Source of the DNA: Ostrinia nubilalis
Lineage: Eukaryota > Arthropoda > Insecta > Lepidoptera > Crambidae
Reading direction: 5' to 3'
Assembly (NCBI RefSeq): GCF_963855985.1
Contig: NC_087095.1
Location: 16,068,001 to 16,132,000 of the forward strand
DNA length: 64,000 bases
Position numbers and translations under genes: made by a program. The notes beneath the pieces are model-generated. The model was not told the origin of the DNA and searched no databases. It was given only the letters and a program-made list of their open reading frames with translations. The first letter of the stretch is position 1; every line of letters starts with the position of its first letter. Below are positions 49,501 to 62,239 of this stretch, piece by piece.

Positions 49501-50687
49501 TTGGGATTTTGGTCCTCATTTCTAGTCGTCCCTTGTTCAAGATCTATCCACTTACTTATTAGATCAATCCAAGGGGTTCGCGTATAGGATTAGTTGCAAG
49601 CAACCAACTCAGTCTTCCCTTTACCCGACTGGTTGGGGGTGGACCAGAGCCGATAGCAAGATGGAGCCTACATGGACCGGTTTGCCCGTAGCTGCCGAGG
49701 CTTGCCTGGAAATGGTGAGATGTAAGTGCAAGAAGTAGTGCAGAAGCTGGTGCTGTCTGAAAAAAAACAACTAAATAGGTCACAGCCGTAACCTTTGTGC
49801 TAAAAATATCTCCCGTACTATGATTGTGAAACCTCATTTTCCTCACACTTACCTTTCCGTTAAATCACTGGTACAATAGTATGTACAAATAAAAGTGTTA
49901 ATTAAAATAATAATAATCATTAAGACGTTTAGACAAATTAAAGTTCTTTATTTAGTGCTTTCTTCTTATGATATTTTCAATATTAAAATGTATTTAAATT
50001 ATTTTCAACCTTATGTCTCACACATAGAGTTCAAAATCAATTGACGAAAAAATACAAATCATGGTAGATTGATGTGCCAGCAACTCTAAATAAATTCTAA
50101 AATAATAATTCTTGCTTGCTTATGAACCAAATAGTATGAATTCATGGATAAAATAAATATTTTTTTTCGATGCGCAATAAAATTCGCCCGGTGTGTCCTG
50201 AAGAAAAAATTTTTTTCACCTACTTTTTGCGAAAATAGTACCATACAATGTTATATTTTTATAATCCTGATAAATGTAGCTTTCAGGTCATATTTTTTTT
50301 TATTAGATTATCTCCAGTGGTTTAAAAGTAAACGACGTTTATTTAAAAAAATACTTTTTGATTTTTGTGAATTTTACTCAATATTTCAATTTTTTTTGTA
50401 TGAAAAGGCAAAAAGTTTGTTCTAGAAATGAATTCGCCATCCTTTAATTATCCGAAAATGATACCACACTTGCCCTAATACCCATAGTTTTGAAGATATG
50501 GGCCTTAAAGTGAAGCGCGGCGGAAGGAAACTTGCCCCCCCTCCCCCTGCTACCACAGGGGGGCTCCCGATGTCTACCGACGGAAATCCACTCAGGAGCA
50601 CCCAAAGAAACACTGTTGCAAAAATGAGCCTTCTATACCAAAGTGGAGGGGTCTCCATACAAATCATTGCACTAAATTCCCTACTAC

Positions 50688-51241
50688 AGCTCTCTCTCGA
50701 TGTAATAAAACATTATTGTATATTATATTATGCTCTTTGATCGCACATCAAAGTGAAATACTTGCAACTGACACCACGTCAGCCATCACAATAGGCCGAT
50801 TGACAACGAACATGTATTATTGTGTGAGTGGACATAAAAATGGATGTGTCGTTTCGTTTGTACAGACGTACCCGTTGACATTTCAATTTTAATGTTACGT
50901 ATACATTAAAAAGATATCGCTAATTGTTTATTTAATTAATCAATTGCAAAGAACCTCATGCAAAAATATAATGAACGTAACTACTACGTACTGCTGACTG
51001 ACTAAAGAAAAAGTAGAGAAAAAATTGTGTTAATCAATAAGTATAATTTTCGTTTGCTTGTCAATTTGGAGAAAACCTACAAGCGTCAGCCTTGGCAGTG
51101 TAATGATTCGTAGAGATTAGCAACAGAGGTCGCACGTGCGTTTTCAAGATTTGTTGTCTATTATCGCATTTTGGCCCATGACATCTACTGACATAAATTG
51201 GTTACTACTCACTAGGTCACATACGCGAATTCTACCTAAGA
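50688..51241. other. Non-coding stretch
   Basis: AT-rich, nothing recognised. Confidence 0.45.
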
Positions 51242-51412
51242 GTAAGCGCACACCGTTGATTTTTCGTCGGCTGATATTTTAGTCGGGCAGTTGATCAGTA
51301 TGGGCATGTATGAGAGTGCGCACACTACGCCGATTCGATTTGGCCGTTTCTTCATACAAATTAAAATCGGGAACAACTATCGGCCAACTAAAAATCAACG
51401 GTGTGCGCCTAC
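51242..51412. mobile_element. Foldback MITE (GTARGCGCACACC family), copy 1
   Basis: GTAAGCGCACACCGTTGATTT at the left pairs with AAATCAACGGTGTGCGCCTAC at the right. Inner pairs are GTCGGCTGATA/ATCGGCCAAC. A relative lies at 56598-56957. Confidence 0.7.
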
Positions 51413-51716
51413 TATAATTGATGACATAAATTGGCATTTTGCTTACGTGGAGAGGTACAGCTCTAGAAAATCTGTCTTTAGCTACGAGTAAAGCTTGCAC
51501 TAAAAGACTGGCAAGCGTGAAACAAATAAGGCGACTAACAATAAAATTGAACTTTATATGCAGTACACAGAACAGTTCATCAGAGAAATAGATTTAGAAA
51601 GGTTTTACATTGACTAAATAGTTAAATTATTAGCTGTTTAATTTCATATTTCAAATTCTAAAGGTATGTTTTTCAGTCAGCGTCTGTAGGTAACGAACAT
51701 AATTAACTTTAAAAAA

Positions 51717-52127
51717 AAATAAAACCGACTTCAAATGCGTGAACACAAAAAAAATTAAAAATATTGCGTATAAAAAAGTTTATCCCCAATTTTCCACCTT
51801 TGGGGGTGAAATATTTTCTTCAAATTCGCATGAAACCACCCTTTTGATAATACCTATTCAACAAAAAAATTATCGTTCAAATTGATTTATAATCGGCGGA
51901 GATATTGCGTATAAAAAAGTTCATCCCCAATTTTCCACCCTTGGGGGTTGTTTTTACTATTATTAAATTTAAATGGGACCACCCTTGAGGTATTACCTAT
52001 ACGCCGAAAAAAGATTTGTTCAAATCGGTTCATAATTGGCGGAGTTATCGCGTAACAAACATAGAAAAAAAAAAAAAAACATACGGGTCGAATTGAGAAC
52101 CTCCTCCTTTTTTGAAGTCGGTTGAAA
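51717..52127. mobile_element. Element with AAAACCGACTTCAAA inverted ends
   Basis: Starts AAAACCGACTTCAAATGCG and ends CTCCTCCTTTTTTGAAGTCG, GTTGAAAA. It contains a directly repeated block (GCGTATAAAAAAGTT(T/C)ATCC, TTTTCCACC(T/C)TTGGGGGT) near 51770-51812 and 51906-51950. The end matches 24183-24422. Confidence 0.6.
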
Positions 52128-53733
52128 AACCTGAATTATCGGAACTTTTACGACTCTACTATACTCAAGACGCAAGTTTTGAGAAGTTTCTACTTACTAT
52201 ACCCTAGTTAGGTACTGTAAATTTTATATTTTATAAACCTGTAACTTTTAACTTTAGTTTACAAATAAAGAGTCTTTGTTAAACAGCTCATTCACTTGCA
52301 ACACTCCTATCGTTGCCCAATACTTTTGTGGTCATATTAGGAGTGGTATATGACCGCATTGCACACTGTATTTTATGACGGTAAACATAAATACCGATCA
52401 ACTGTAACCACAATCTCGGGTATAACAAGCTCTTAGAAAACAGTCAAAGAATCGGTAACCACGAGTAATGTATTTCAATAAAAACACATATAAATCTTTT
52501 ACGCGGTTTCGCGTCATTAAATTTTGTAGCTTAAGTCTTGGAGAATGTGTGCGATTTTCGTTTGAGGTGTATCCTTTGTCGCGTATAGGTTTTACCGCTT
52601 ATTAAAATAATGGTGGATTATACACATATAATAAAATAAACGTGTGCTCGGCGACGGCGCGGATCACGATTTTTACATTACGTCAACGGATCGTGATCGA
52701 GTTTGCTCTACGAGGAGAGGGCTCACTGCGAGCTGTATCAAATTCATGTGCTTTAATTGCAAAATTAAGGTAAAAGAGTTTTAAATAATTTGAGTTAGCT
52801 ACATTTGGCCGTTATAGCATGCAATATAAAGAATATTATTCCAAAATAGTCTGCTTGGACTTCAAAAGTGGACTAACTAAACAATTTCCCTGAAAAAATA
52901 GATTAATCTATTAAATAAACAAAATATAATATGTATGAAACATATGAATCAGACATTTACTCCTTCATATAAGCCTTCATATATTACTGCACGAATTTTG
53001 ATGAACTACAATGCTTGTTCTTACTTGGAACTATGCAGGCGAAGAATTTTCACTATTAAACCGCTAATAGTGAGGCGCCACGCTTCTTCTGTGGATTTAA
53101 TGATACGCATAATATTTTGTAATGCTTCGTTTTCTAACTATATTTGCCTTAATTTATACACAGTTAACCTACTATCGAAAATGTGAAAAGCCCACCGTTT
53201 ACCTGTTTACCTAAGATTAAAATGCTGGTGGATTCTGTACAAAAGTACCTACATAGGTATAAATTAAGTGTAAAGCAGTTATGCTGAATGGTAAATATAA
53301 GCGTAAAGAACTCTTTGGAACAATCTATTTGCTTATAAAACATTTTTTATCTAATAATGGATCGTGAATGAGCTGTCTATAAATACGTCACACATCGCAC
53401 GCAATAGATACACATCAGACTATATTTTTTGTTGTAATATGGCTGTTATTATCTTACATAAGAAGCCACATTGTATAATTATTTATTATCTTGATGTTTA
53501 CAACTTACATTTATCACAAAAACGTTGACGAAACTTTACAGAAACACACTTTTACAACAGAAAGACAAGCTGTAATCTCAGAATACGGAACAAACCAGAA
53601 ACCGTCAACGGGCGTAAATGTGTATTCATATAAAGTACTCCAAATCGCACTACTTTGACTTTAGAGCAATCAGTCAATGGCCGGCGCGCGCATTGTTTAC
53701 ATATCCGTCAGATTGACACTTTATAATTAAATT
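52128..53733. other. Non-coding stretch with a GC-rich patch
   Basis: A GC-rich patch at 52640-52740 leads into ATGTGCTTTAATTGC...AAG|GTAAAAG, which could be a small first exon, but evidence is thin. Otherwise nothing recognised. Confidence 0.3.
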
Positions 53734-53810
53734 ATGCCGTCTTGTGCCGTTCCAACATGTAAGAATGCTACTGGAATTACGAAGAAAGTGCATGGGATCA
53801 TGTTTTATCC
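53734..53810 (+). CDS. THAP-domain protein, first exon
   Basis: ATG is followed by PSCAVPTCKNATGITKKVHG and IMFYP, then a strong donor, CC|GTAAGTAGC. M-P-x-C-x4-C with a following basic, aromatic-P end is the start of the THAP zinc finger (C2CH, DNA-binding), which continues in the next exon with F..D..R...W. THAP genes in insects often split here. The second exon was not found within the window by reading. The exon is 77 bases, so two bases of a split codon remain. THAP domains occur in host transcription regulators and in P-element transposases; which applies here is open. A GC-rich, TATA-poor region at 53680-53700 could be the promoter. Confidence 0.65.
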
Positions 53811-54316
53811 GTAAGTAGCACATTTCCAATTCATTTTAATTAAATAATAATTTTCAAAAAAAATCACGGTTGTATTTTGTAAGTGTTGCCACAGGTCAAC
53901 GGAATATTTTACCCTACTTTTTTATATTGAATTACATTTGTCTACTTATAAAAAATTCACGCGTTAATTTTGTTAGCGTTACCACAGAATAATGGAATAT
54001 TTTCCCCATCCTTTTTGTTTTAATTAGTTTTTAGTGTAATTTCATCCATGACATGACAACCTGATTAATTAAATTATAAGTGCCACTTGTGGTCTAAACT
54101 GAATAAATATTTTTGATTTTGATTTGATTTCAATATATTGAATTAATTTATAATATTACTCCCTAATAATGAGGAGATAATAAATTACTATCGTGAATTT
54201 ATTCAAAAGTAAGGCATTGGTATCAACAGATCAGCAGCAGCAATATTTGTATATTTAATAATAATTTTAAGTAATTAATTATTGCTTACTACTACTATAC
54301 TATCTATGCCTATGGC
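53811..54316 (+). other. Start of intron after the THAP exon
   Basis: AT-rich, no second exon recognised. Confidence 0.35.
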
Positions 54317-54388
54317 CAGTCATGTCGTCTCGTTCTATCGCAAAGAATCACCATTTGATAAGAGCGAGAGCAAAAACGGAAATGGATA
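54317..54388 (+). repeat. Short dispersed repeat (GTCATGTCGTCT family), copy 3
   Basis: GTCATGTCGTCTCGTTCTATC, AAAGAATCACCATTTGATAA and GAGCGAGAGCAAAAACGGAAA match copies at 18880 and 23323. Confidence 0.65.
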
Positions 54389-55099
54389 GTTAACACTGGC
54401 CGTGTGTACTTATTTCACTTACTTATTTTTTACTTGTTTAACATCTCTTTAAAAAATTACATAATTTTACCCCAAAAATGGGGGTGTCACACGGCGCTAG
54501 TAACACTAAAGGGGGTAGAGGGGCGCGGGAGGGGAAGTATTTTGGACACAAGTTGCCGCGTAGAAATGTTATCGAACACTCCTTCTGGTTTGTTCTGTAT
54601 TCTGAGGCTGTAATTTATAAAGAGGAACAGATTTTGATGTCAGTTTACTTTATGTACCCAAAATCGCGGTCTTCCGTTGGTTTATTTGAATTTGTGTTCA
54701 ATAAAACAAAACTACTGACTCTTAGTTTTCATGAAAGCAAGGGTCAGCTCAAACTGTTATAACAGGGTTAATGATAGCAAATAGCGAGTTGTGATTAAAA
54801 TTGAAGTAGTTTTGGAGTTTGTACCTAATCCTGGTTATCTGCTCTGTAATCATTTTAAATGGCGGATCCTTTCTAAACAACAATAACGTGATATCGTTAG
54901 CAAAATAGGACTAGGAATGGCGAATCGAAGAGTGAACAATCGATTCCAAATGAAGTTGAGGTGAAATCGCTAGTTCGATAGAGTCGATAAAATCGCATAG
55001 ATCTAAATGCTCTTTTACACCATTTACAGTCTCTGGGCAGAAGTTCATGTTTAGAATTTATATTTAAGCACGTGTAAAAGTAAGCACTTTAAAAGGTGT
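54389..55099. other. Non-coding stretch
   Basis: A 94-codon frame at 54478-54762 has no family signature and low confidence as coding. Confidence 0.35.
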
Positions 55100-55295
55100 C
55101 AAAGTAAAAGTCAAAATTTCTTTATTTGTATAGTCTAATAAATAGTACTTACAAATAATCAAATATTTTGCTCTTAAGGAGCCTCGACATGTCTCATAAT
55201 CTTTTTACCCTACCAGCGCTGCAAGACCAACATTTGGCAAGTGCTGAGAAGGAGCGCCGCAACAAACTCAGTCACCACTGTCTGCCGGTTAATAT
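55100..55295 (-). repeat. Retroposon (CGGCAGACAGTGGTGACTGAG), copy 2, reverse
   Basis: Complement of 35505-35690: tail AAAATTTCTTTATTTG, CCAGCGCTGCAAG, CATTTGGCAAGTGCTGAG and CACCACTGTCTGCCGG are shared. Confidence 0.7.
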
Positions 55296-56597
55296 AAATC
55301 GATTGCCCTAATAATCACAAACGATAAATCAAGGTTAACAGTTTCATCTCATCTTATAGCTGTTGCTTTGCAACAAAACTGTAAGCATAGTGATGTGCTA
55401 ATATCGACTGAACTATATTGAGATCGCCCAAGTGAACCAACTGTTAGAATCTGAATATCCACGATACTATGAAACAAATTTGAGAATCGCTGGCTTAAGC
55501 AAATCCGTGCCCTGTGAGGATTACCAACAATGTTTTAGATCCGTTAAGCTTTTGTTGACAATAGAACAGATTATAAACGCGTAAATAACAATATAGTTAA
55601 GTGGGAGCAAAGTATTAATACGTACAAGTCTTATGTAGGTTAAACTGACTGGTGTAAAACGAATATGATATGATTCACCTGCTGTTGCATAAAGAAAACG
55701 AAACTATGTTCTGAACACTATGTTTCTGGTACAATTTCAAAAATGTAAAGTAAATTAGCAAATTGCTAGATTAGTCTCAACATATTTCGCAAGTAGCTTC
55801 TACCTTTTAAAAACAATAAGCAAGGATTAGAACATTAGTTCGAGGGATTTAAAAACCTAACCCTCCTTCTGGCGTAGTCAGGTAAATAAGAAGGTATTCG
55901 TGCACCGTGCTACATTGAAGATGTGGCACTATTTTATCACTCCCATAATGTGCGTGTAACGTGTGAATATGAAATTCCTATTAAAAATTCCTTTCTGTGC
56001 AATATGACACTTCAAAATCAGGTTCATAAACGGATTCTTGGATAATATTACATATCTCTGCACCGTAAAGAATAAATAACATCGAATATGAAATACCTGA
56101 AATGCCTTAAATATAATTTTTAAATTTCATAACTTAGGAATTCCTTATCTCGTTCCCACCACTGCAACTCCTGTGTAGCCAGGATCTAAAGCTTGACCGC
56201 CAATAGAAACCCAACCAGGGGAAAGTTGAATTGTCATTGGACCCGCAACGAAATTAATCAGAAGAACATATGAGGAGGATAACTTTGGAATATGGATTTA
56301 GGTAGTCGAAGAACGGCTTATTTCGTAAAGAAACAAATTACTATTTGTCAAAGAAATCTAATATGAAATAGAGTCAATCCAAAACAATCTTCAATGTGCT
56401 TTATAAAGATAAATCGTTAATTTATGTACACGCATTACTCACTTAACTGTTCTTAGTGCTAAACTTTAAGCTAACATTGCAGGGTCTAAGGCTCAAGCAT
56501 TAACGCTGCGTTGTGTAACTTGCGGTTACTTTTACATTTCAGACGCAAACAATCGGCTGAAATGCCACAACTTTAGGCCAGAAAGTAATGACATTAG
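55296..56597. other. Non-coding stretch
   Basis: AT-rich, nothing recognised. Confidence 0.45.
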
Positions 56598-56957
56598 CGT
56601 AGGCGCACACTAAGCGACACGCGACAGCGACAGCGACGCGACTTAGACGCGACGACATGCTGCGATCGACAATTTCATATTATTTGTTCAAAGCTTCGCA
56701 CATTTGGCGTCAGAGCCGCGGAGTTGTGACGATGGGCTAATTTAGGAAATTGTCAAGAATAGGCGTTTAGTTGCCTCAGCCGAGACTAAGCAGACCACCA
56801 ACTTTTAGTCGACCGATAGTTGGGCCCGATTCTAATTTGTATGAAAAATCGGCCGATACTAAATCGGTGTAATGTGCGCACTTCCATACATGTCCATACT
56901 GTTTAGCAGCCCGACCCAACTGTCGGCCAACTAAAAGTCGGTGATTTGCGCCTACAC
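56598..56957. mobile_element. Foldback MITE (GTARGCGCACACC family), copy 2
   Basis: GTAGGCGCACAC at the left and TTTGCGCCTACAC at the right are inverted ends. An inner hairpin pairs AACTTTTAGTCGACCGATAG with its counterpart CTGTCGGCCAACTAAAAG. Related to 51242-51412. The left part holds GACAGCGACAGCGACGCGAC repeats. Confidence 0.55.
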
Positions 56958-56962
56958 TTAGG

Positions 56963-57193
56963 GTGTGTGTACAACTTAGCCCACTTCAAAAAGAAGCCGA
57001 AGTTTTTACTTTGGCAAACTCCTTAGCATATGAATTGGGGCTTGGGATACTCTTTATTGATTTTCTGATCTGTGGTAGCTGGCTGGCTATAATTTTGTGG
57101 AGGTTAGTTGAACAGAAAGAAAGAGATAATCTGTTGAGACGCTTTAATACTTTTAACTCTAATAGAGCCGTGCATAGTTTATGTTCTAACTAA
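56963..57193 (+). other. Unexplained 76-codon frame with a hydrophobic segment
   Basis: Contains LGILFIDFLICGSWLAIILW, a possible membrane segment, then a charged LVEQKERDNLLRRF. No family recognised. It begins just after the MITE at 56598-56957. It may be chance or a coding relic. Confidence 0.2.
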
Positions 57194-57552
57194 AGTATAG
57201 TGAATTGATTGATAAAAACATAAAAAAGCACTCTGAATTCGAATGTACAGGCATCAAATATCGTTGTATGTAATAGGTGCTACTTTAGCGACTTGTATAA
57301 ATAGTGGACAAGTTGCATACAAAATTTTAAAGACTAAAAAAAGGATGTTGTTAAAATTGAATATCGTACAACGACAACGAGTTAATTTAATGTTTACTCA
57401 GCCTTGATTTTTTTGAGTGTGCAAACGCCCTAACACCAAACTGTATCTTGACATTTGAACTTCTGAATATCGCAACGACCACCTTATCAGGTGATTGGCA
57501 CATTGACGTGAATGTAACAGCAAGGTATGTTACAGCAAGCAATATTAGGTTA

Positions 57553-57886
57553 AAGCCAAAGCACACGATGTATTGCGGCGCCGCACTGCGTATTTCGCTG
57601 TGTATTTCGCCCTATTGCTCATGTACCCGCCACAGTTATTTCTATGTAAGGCTGGTTTTAGTGTCACGCGGACCGTCCGTTGCGGACCCGCTCCGCACAG
57701 CCGATCTGTATGAACTGCTAGGGAGCGGAGCGGTTCCTTCGGACCGCATTACTCTAAAACCCTCCCTAGAAGTTCATACAGATTGGCCGTGCGGAGCGGG
57801 TCCGCACCGGACGGTCCGCGTGACACGAAAATCAGCCTAAGACGACGCAGCGACACCGCTTCGCAACGCATCGTGTGCTTTGGCTC
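57553..57886. mobile_element. PIF/Harbinger-type MITE (outer)
   Basis: AAGCCAAAGCACACGATG at the left is inverted as CATCGTGTGCTTTGGCTC at the right, flanked by TTA on both sides (57550-57552, 57887-57889). It contains another MITE at 57650-57837. The long frame 57448-57840 is a by-product of the GC-rich repeats. Confidence 0.7.
57650..57837. mobile_element. PIF/Harbinger-type MITE (inner, nested)
   Basis: GGCTGGTTTTAGTGTCACGC at the left pairs with GCGTGACACGAAAATCAGCC at the right over about 75 bp, flanked by TAA (57647-57649, 57838-57840). GC-rich CGGACCGTCCG and CCCGCTCCGCAC words are in both arms. Confidence 0.85.
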
Positions 57887-57889
57887 TTA

Positions 57890-58844
57890 CAACTGAGAGC
57901 TCAACGTCTGTTTGCTGAGATCCAAAAACGAGAGGTGCTTGATTGAGATAACAAGATTACGTCACTATTACAATAATAGTGATATTAGAGTGTCAATGTT
58001 GAGATTGAGAGTTGTTCACGACTTCCGAGTTCCTTTATCTATAAAAAATTCACATACTTATATGTACATATAGAGTTAACAACACTTTTGATTAAACTGC
58101 CTATGTAGTGAAAACCTATTACAAATAGGTAGGTACATAAAAAAAGCTTGAATTTGAAACCTAAACTGTAATCTGTAGCCATTGTCAATTATTTCTGAGT
58201 TGGAAAAGTGAGCCAATCCTAGAATTTAACTTTCAGATGATTCAGAGCTTTCTTTCAGTTACAAAACAAAGTAGGATTTGAATTACTTAATTGCACGAAA
58301 AGTTTACGGCTAATACTAGAAAGGATACAGTTAATTACGAGTTGTAATTCAACAATTTCTGTTTTATTCTATTAATTGAAGTGTCTTGAAAGCAATTAAA
58401 CCCATCTTTAAACCTATTTTGTAATAACCACTCACACAGACACCATAAACCTATTTCAAAGAACAAAACAATACGGCCAGAGTCATCGCCGCAAATATTT
58501 TTCTATGAGCAACATAATAAGTCGTCAAAGAACCATAAAAGAACGCAAAAGTAATAGTAATGATGCGCAGGAGTTGCGCAAGCGAGCGATCGGCGAATGC
58601 ATTACTCAAGACCAAAGTGAATTGTCCGTCGGATCTGAGAAGCGCAAGAAGAATCGCCAGCACAAAGTTGTCGCTATCTTACCAGATAGTAAACAGACCC
58701 TTTTTCGGGCAACAGAAAATGTTATTAATAGATAGATAGATAGCATTTATTTGTCTCAAAACAGGTTTCATAAAAAAGGTATTAAGATTTTGATAAAATT
58801 ATCGATAATTTACGCACAATTAAAGTAAATACCTAACGAGCTTA
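57890..58844. other. Non-coding stretch
   Basis: A 76-codon frame at 58505-58735 is basic but has no family signature. It ends at a (GATA)n tract at 58731-58743. Confidence 0.35.
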
Positions 58845-59010
58845 CGCCCGTATTCACAAACGATGCTTGCTTAAGTGAAGCAGCATATCGAACGCACAGC
58901 GTTGAATAGAGCTCTGTGATTGGTTCGTATATCACCCTGTACATCCACGCGCACTGTGAGACCTCATAGTAATGTTTATGCCTCATAGTAATGCTGTTTT
59001 AATACGGGCG
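58845..59010. mobile_element. PIF/Harbinger-type MITE (CGCCCGTATTCACA family)
   Basis: CGCCCGTATTCACAAACGATG at the left and AATACGGGCG at the right, flanked by TTA (58842-58844, 59011-59013). Its interior matches 10017-10154. CCTCATAGTAATG near the right end is duplicated. Confidence 0.75.
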
Positions 59011-60583
59011 TTAGATTCTTTGCAATGACCGTTCTTTTTCCACTGCTTTCTTGTTAGCGAAGTAAATCTGAATAATTGCATTTGACTTGGCTTTCTTACC
59101 ACGAGCTCGGATCAAATCTGTTGTGCACTTTTAATGCACTTTATGGAACATTATCTTTTTAACTTTGTGAGAGTACAACGATTTATAAGAGTGAATATTT
59201 TTTAAATATTATTTTAATATTTCGATTGTGTTTATCAATTGTCATCTATTTAATTAATTATCCAGTTTAGATCTCTAGTATACATTTTATGGCCCACGTT
59301 CTGTTTTTAACAAAATAAAACACAATAAGTATAGGTTACATTAGCATTATCTTAATTAAGTTTCGTATGACATAGAGACGAAATCTTTATTACACTCTAT
59401 TGATGACAGCAGAATGATATTGCAGTATTGTTTCATTGCAAAGTAATTGTAATTAATAGTTCCGACTATTACCCTAATTCCTTAGCTCCAAACTTCTACT
59501 ATAGTTCATTCAACTAGCGGACTTTTTCTTCACATCCAATCAGGTCAGTATTTAAATAAAGAAAAATAAACTTAAAGATTATCTAACGTAAGAAACTCTA
59601 ACGTATTTAAACAAGGTAAATAACGAACCATAGACTAGGAACTGAATGTGTGCTCACTGCACAATGCATTCTCTTTGCGCCAGAACAGGGTTTCTGGATG
59701 CCTAAGCTCTTTTAAATGTCCCCATTTCGATGTAGTCGACACTTAAGAGTATTTTATTTGCAAAATTTTACCTCTTTTGCTCCATATTAAAAAACTAGCC
59801 CTATTTTGACAACTCATTATTATTTTTTTACTTTTAAAAAGTGCTTTTACACACAAAGACGGAGGCTGTCCCGACATGCTAGCTTTTCCCTCCCAGTCTC
59901 AACACTTGCCAAATATAAACTTTAACAGGACAAAAAGACTTTTTAAGGGTAACATTTTCTTTACATTTTTATTTTCTAAGCATAACAGAACTTAAATAGT
60001 CTAAGCTAACAAAAAAACTGACATTAAACTTTAAGCGAACTAGAAAACTTGTAAATAAATAAAATAGATTTTGAAATATAGTTTTAGAACTTTTACAATA
60101 TCTTGAATCCGTTTCCATTAATAAGTATTCTAAACCGAGATCCTATTTATAAATACGCAAGAGAAAGGTGCACCATCCAGTGGTTGCTAAGTTTTGTAAC
60201 AAAGTTATCCGTTGCACAACTGTTTGTCTTAATATTAACTTTCGAACGGCTCAATACCGTCAGTATAATATGAACTGATTTTGTTTTATTGTATTGTTAG
60301 GAGAAACAGTGAGACACGTGACTGCTTATAGATCGTTAAAATCATTGTTTGAAACTATACCACAAAGTTATCTTATGTCAAACTACAACAATCGTACTAT
60401 ATTATGAAAATACCTTAATATTACGTACGCGTCATCATTAAAATATCATTCTGGTCTCCACTGCAGGCACATGACCATCTCCAATTTACCAAAGGCATAA
60501 ATGGGGAGGGTTTGGCCTACACTCTCCACGGGTTTTTAACCACCATTGACGACATATTAAAGGCGACACGTTAAAGGTAATAC
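59011..60583. other. Non-coding stretch with one diverged retroposon piece
   Basis: About 59830-59955 resembles the 35505 retroposon in reverse (CTCAACACTTGCCAAATATAA). Otherwise AT-rich. Confidence 0.35.
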
Positions 60584-61099
60584 CAGGCCTGTTCATCTCC
60601 GCGAGTTTACATCGAAAACAAAACACGCACGATGGCCCACCTACAGGATACTATTCGACAAGCCCTCACATACGAGCGAACATTGACTCACGCACGCGTA
60701 TTCTTGTGTATGATGGAAGATAATAAAGAAAATGGTGTACTAAATACTGTGCAGTATTTAACTGCCTAAATAATAATAAAAACACAGAATTTACTTTTTT
60801 AAGTTGCCTCAAGACACTGAGAGGTAAATAAGTAGTTAATATTATTCATGATAATTCATGCTAAATCATGTATTTCCTCCGCCATTTTCCGCAGTTTGGC
60901 ACCTCACGTCACATCATTTTACCGAAGTCAGCCCTATAGCTTCGGCGCAGTGCCGATCACTGACGTTTGTCAACAAAACGGTGCTTGACTCTTGAGACAG
61001 GCTAAATTACACCATATTGTTAATGACATTGAGCATACATTTTTTTAAATACCTTCGCGAAGTAAAACTTCTGTACGTAGTACTTATTATTATTCTGTG
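60584..61099 (+). mobile_element. CAGGCCTGTTC family element, copy 3 (7-bp TSD)
   Basis: 516 bp, flanked by GTAATAC at 60577-60583 and 61100-61106. It keeps the 45-codon ORF from ATGGCCCACC to TAA (about 60631-60768) with a few amino-acid changes relative to copy 1. Confidence 0.9.
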
Positions 61100-62239
61100 G
61101 TAATACGTATTAAACTACCTACATTGTTAGGGCCACTGTAAATGTTCTTTTACGTGGTTCAACCAGGAAGTGTAAAAAGATAAACTACTTAATTATTCTA
61201 GTTTCTACTGTCCAATTCTCAGTTAACTAGCTGATTAGTTGCCCCTGCAAATTCCTAACCTTTACGTAAGACGACAGCGCAGGCTCCAAGCCGTAAGTTA
61301 GCCTGTTGTACAGCGGATCGCAGGTATTTTTCCACGACACCGGGATAAAGGGGCACTTAACCGGCTCGCGTTGTCAGGGCCGGACTTGGGAACCGGTTTT
61401 AAAACTGTTTTTACACCGCCTGACTGGCCTGACTCAGGATGCTGAGTTAGATTTATGACTGGACACCCAGTGTGGAATTATATTACAAGGATGATTCAGG
61501 TTAGTTTGAAGGTAATTTAAACATTAAAATTTGATAGATTGAGACGATTGAAGTATCTATAGGCATATTAAGTCTGACACAAAATTTACGAATCACGACT
61601 ACGAATAAACAGTAATGCGTAATTCAAAAGTAATTAATATAAATAAAAACGGTAATCTGTATGCAATTATTCAATTAATTGAAAAGGTAAAAACGATTAA
61701 CATTAATTGACTAAAATTATGTACATTACACGTCCTAATACCAAAAGTGTTACTTAACATAAAATATCTTATTTTTTCTGTTTTCTTTTGTCGGTTGCAT
61801 CTTAGCCTCAATTTGATTCGATCAAAGTCGCAATTAAGGTAGTTATCGCGCCATATTCGGACTAAGATAAAATCTAACCAAATTACACTGCGTTACACGA
61901 TTTTGGTACCCGTTAAACTGATAGCTGGAATGAATAGGTAATTAGTCATAGATAAAAAGTTCCAAATATATGTGGTATCCATCACGTCTAGTTCTCGAGG
62001 TACAAGTCAATCATTATTTTAACTACCCTCACTTTAGGCGTATAAGAACAGTTGAGGTTTTCGATGATATTATACTTTTTCATTGTTTTATTTCATATAA
62101 AATCGTTTCCATTCGATAACCTCGATATCTCTGAGCATATTTATTTGAAAATCCATCATGACTACTGAAGTAAGTGGCCGTCGCAACTGCAAAAATGCAC
62201 CAAATAAGTTTTGTTTGTGGTAAACACCACTCCACATAA
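61100..62239. other. Non-coding stretch
   Basis: A GC-richer patch at about 61260-61440 has no coding or repeat signature that I can name. Confidence 0.4.

Larger units (their letters stand above)
47310..50687. repeat. 3.4-kb inverted repeat (foldback) with about 1.1-kb arms
   Basis: Left arm 47310-48389 (starts GTAGTAGGGAATTTAGTGCA) and right arm 49595-50687 are complements over essentially their full length, differing by small indels and substitutions (by eye above 90 percent). Mirrored short ORFs and G/C-runs appear in both. The 1.2-kb spacer is the 3' end of an RNase H-bearing LINE on the minus strand. No target duplication or transposase was found, so it may be a foldback transposon or an inverted duplication. 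Confidence 0.85.

Noticed and set aside
57448..57840. 130-codon frame as a gene
   Set aside because: Its second half is entirely the two nested MITEs, whose GC-rich arms avoid stop codons.
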